DNA of 51,077 nucleotides from the NCBI GenBank assembly GCA_964580435.1, contig CAZOKP010000011.1, positions 1 to 51,077 on the forward strand, given 5' to 3'. The notes under the pieces are model-generated. The model searched no databases and was not told where the DNA came from. It worked only from the letters and a program-made list of their open reading frames with translations. A program made the translations under genes and the position numbers. This DNA is from CAZKEW01 sp964580435 (GTDB lineage: Bacteria; Acidobacteriota; Aminicenantia; Aminicenantales; UBA8522). This document shows positions 50,205 through 51,077 of this stretch, one piece after another (position 1 is the first letter of the stretch; each line of letters begins with the position of its first letter).

Positions 50205-50720
50205 CTATTCCTGAAAGCCAAAAAGAGACTTGATTTTTTCCCAAATTAGGCCGTTGTTCATGCCGTCGACTTCGAGGAGCTGGACGTCACGGCGCTTCCG
50301 GATCGCATTCAAGAAGGACCATTCAGCCGGATGGATGACTCCCGCCACCCGCTTGCCGGAATCGAGGGCTTTCATCACGACATCCTTGAAACTCTGGGAA
50401 AAAAGCTCCATTTTGCCGATCTCATCAATGACAATAACCTCCTTATTTCGCAGCGCTTCTTCGACTGCGGCTACGCCAATTTTGTCGAGATTCTGGCAGT
50501 TTATCCCATATTTGCCCAGGCGGAAGGGACTGTTCAGGCCTTTTTCCGCCAAAATTGCCTCCTTTTTCTCTGTTGTCCTGATCATAAACCCGACGCGCTC
50601 CCCATCCTTTGCTATTTCTTCCGTGTAAAAGCCGCCGCAGGCCGACCCGCATTCATCGATAATTCTCTTGATGAGGGTCGTCTTCCCTGTCCGCGGTTTT
50701 CCTGTGATCAAGACATGCAT
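50205..50720 (-). CDS. THEP1-like P-loop nucleoside-triphosphatase
   Basis: 171 residues. The NTPase_1 (THEP1) family hydrolyses nucleoside triphosphates. Visible are the P-loop GKPRTGKTT (7-15), a GGFYTEEI segment, the conserved GFMIRT and the Walker B EVIVIDEIGKMELFS, then VIHPAEWSF. Length is normal for the family. The gene starts 4 bases after the creatininase-family stop, so both are likely in one operon. Cellular role unknown; RNA or nucleotide metabolism has been suggested for the family. Confidence 0.88.
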   Translation of the reverse strand: MHVLITGKPRTGKTTLIKRIIDECGSACGGFYTEEIAKDGERVGFMIRTTEKKEAILAEKGLNSPFRLGKYGINCQNLDKIGVAAVEEALRNKEVIVIDEIGKMELFSQSFKDVVMKALDSGKRVAGVIHPAEWSFLNAIRKRRDVQLLEVDGMNNGLIWEKIKSLFGFQE

Positions 50721-50724
50721 GAGG

Positions 50725-51077
50725 CTATTCTTTTTTCCAGCTCTCCATCATTTCCCAGCGCCGCACCGCCTCGAGAAAAGTTGTGGCGATATAGTCTGCT
50801 TTTTTGGCGGCGTATTCCTTGGCCTTGGCCACGTCAAAATTGAGATAGCCCACTCCTTTCTCCGGATACATTGTCGTTGACCAGGCCGGCAGCAGAACGA
50901 CGCCTGCCTCAGTCCGGATATTCCCGACGTTATCTTGGCCAAGTTTCTCGTACATTTTTCTGTCGACAAGCTCCGGATTAGAGGCCATGACAAGCGCCGC
51001 CTCCTCCATATCGCCGTGGCCTGACTGTTGTGCTTTGCCGCCATATACGTCCTTGACCGCTTCGAAGTCAACCGTCC
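50725..51077 (-). CDS. Creatininase-family amidohydrolase, C-terminal part
   Basis: The gene runs off the right edge; about 117 residues are readable. The family signature GHGDMEEAALVMASNPELVD (compare H-G-x-E-T-S of creatininase and mycofactocin MftE-like proteins) is present, with YPEKGVGYLNFDVAKAKEYAAKKADYIA near the end. Creatininases cleave cyclic or ring amides with two metal ions; here the substrate is open because the N-terminus is missing. Asp and Glu of the metal site are kept in the visible part. Downstream NTPase starts 4 bases later. Confidence 0.8.
   Translation of the reverse strand, partial: TVDFEAVKDVYGGKAQQSGHGDMEEAALVMASNPELVDRKMYEKLGQDNVGNIRTEAGVVLLPAWSTTMYPEKGVGYLNFDVAKAKEYAAKKADYIATTFLEAVRRWEMMESWKKE

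Noticed and set aside
1..51077. CRISPR array, prophage, insertion sequence gene, antiviral island
   Set aside because: No regularly spaced repeats, transposase, integrase or phage structural genes were seen in any frame.

Overview
The window looks like a chromosomal contig from an anaerobic or microaerophilic, diderm, heterotrophic bacterium. Pointers are rubrerythrin, a dicluster ferredoxin beside a Crp/Fnr regulator, a TonB-dependent receptor and exported peptidases. Gene content and style (hrcA-grpE-dnaK-dnaJ-rsmE-kinase operon, DUF2085 and GT87 membrane proteins, M14 and S9 exopeptidases, saccharopine-type lysine catabolism) suggest an Acidobacteriota-like lineage, with Candidatus Aminicenantes as my best guess; no rRNA gene is present to prove it. 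Frequent non-ATG starts and very regular sigma70-like promoters (TTGAnn, 17 bp spacer, TAnnnT) recur. A 100-N scaffold gap (10842-10941) cuts the 3' end of rho.

Layout. 1-4450: long-chain acyl-CoA synthetase, PEBP-family protein, then aldo/keto reductase plus rubrerythrin and a 38-residue membrane peptide. 4451-5801: a decayed zone with a frameshifted, internally deleted transglutaminase-like pseudogene, a 22-bp tandem repeat and a REP-like palindrome. 5802-8832: DUF3052-like protein, a DDAH-type hydrolase, a Crp/Fnr regulator and a ferredoxin protein with an FNR-like site placed for class II activation. 8833-10674: parA-parB behind a perfect 24-bp palindrome. 10942-18392 (minus strand): rho, lon, tig, tRNA-Leu and a TPR protein with an inactive protease domain. 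18533-21765 (plus): GT87 glycosyltransferase, DUF2085, a glycine-rich membrane protein and a lipid kinase.

21795-37071 is almost wholly minus strand, as several operons: ilvE-pilT-alaS with a lytic transglycosylase; the heat-shock operon hrcA-grpE-dnaK-dnaJ-rsmE-Ser/Thr kinase; and lysine-ketoglutarate reductase, saccharopine dehydrogenase and amrB. 37222-41697 (plus) holds cysS, yraN and a secreted M14 carboxypeptidase. 41743-46641 (minus) holds folK, a TonB receptor and an S9 peptidase. 46749-51077 holds small uncharacterised proteins, an MBL-fold hydrolase, a THEP1-like NTPase and the end of a creatininase-family gene.

Functional reading: the M14 and S9 peptidases, the TonB receptor, the branched-chain aminotransferase and the saccharopine pathway together suggest growth on peptides and amino acids (inference). 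I found no CRISPR array, prophage, transposase gene or defence island, and no system I can confidently call new. The most unusual items are a DnaK lacking its helical lid in an operon with a zinc-ribbon Ser/Thr kinase, the Fnr-type promoter of the ferredoxin gene, several genes whose promoters predict leaderless mRNAs, a TPR pseudo-protease, and the repeat-bearing pseudogene region.
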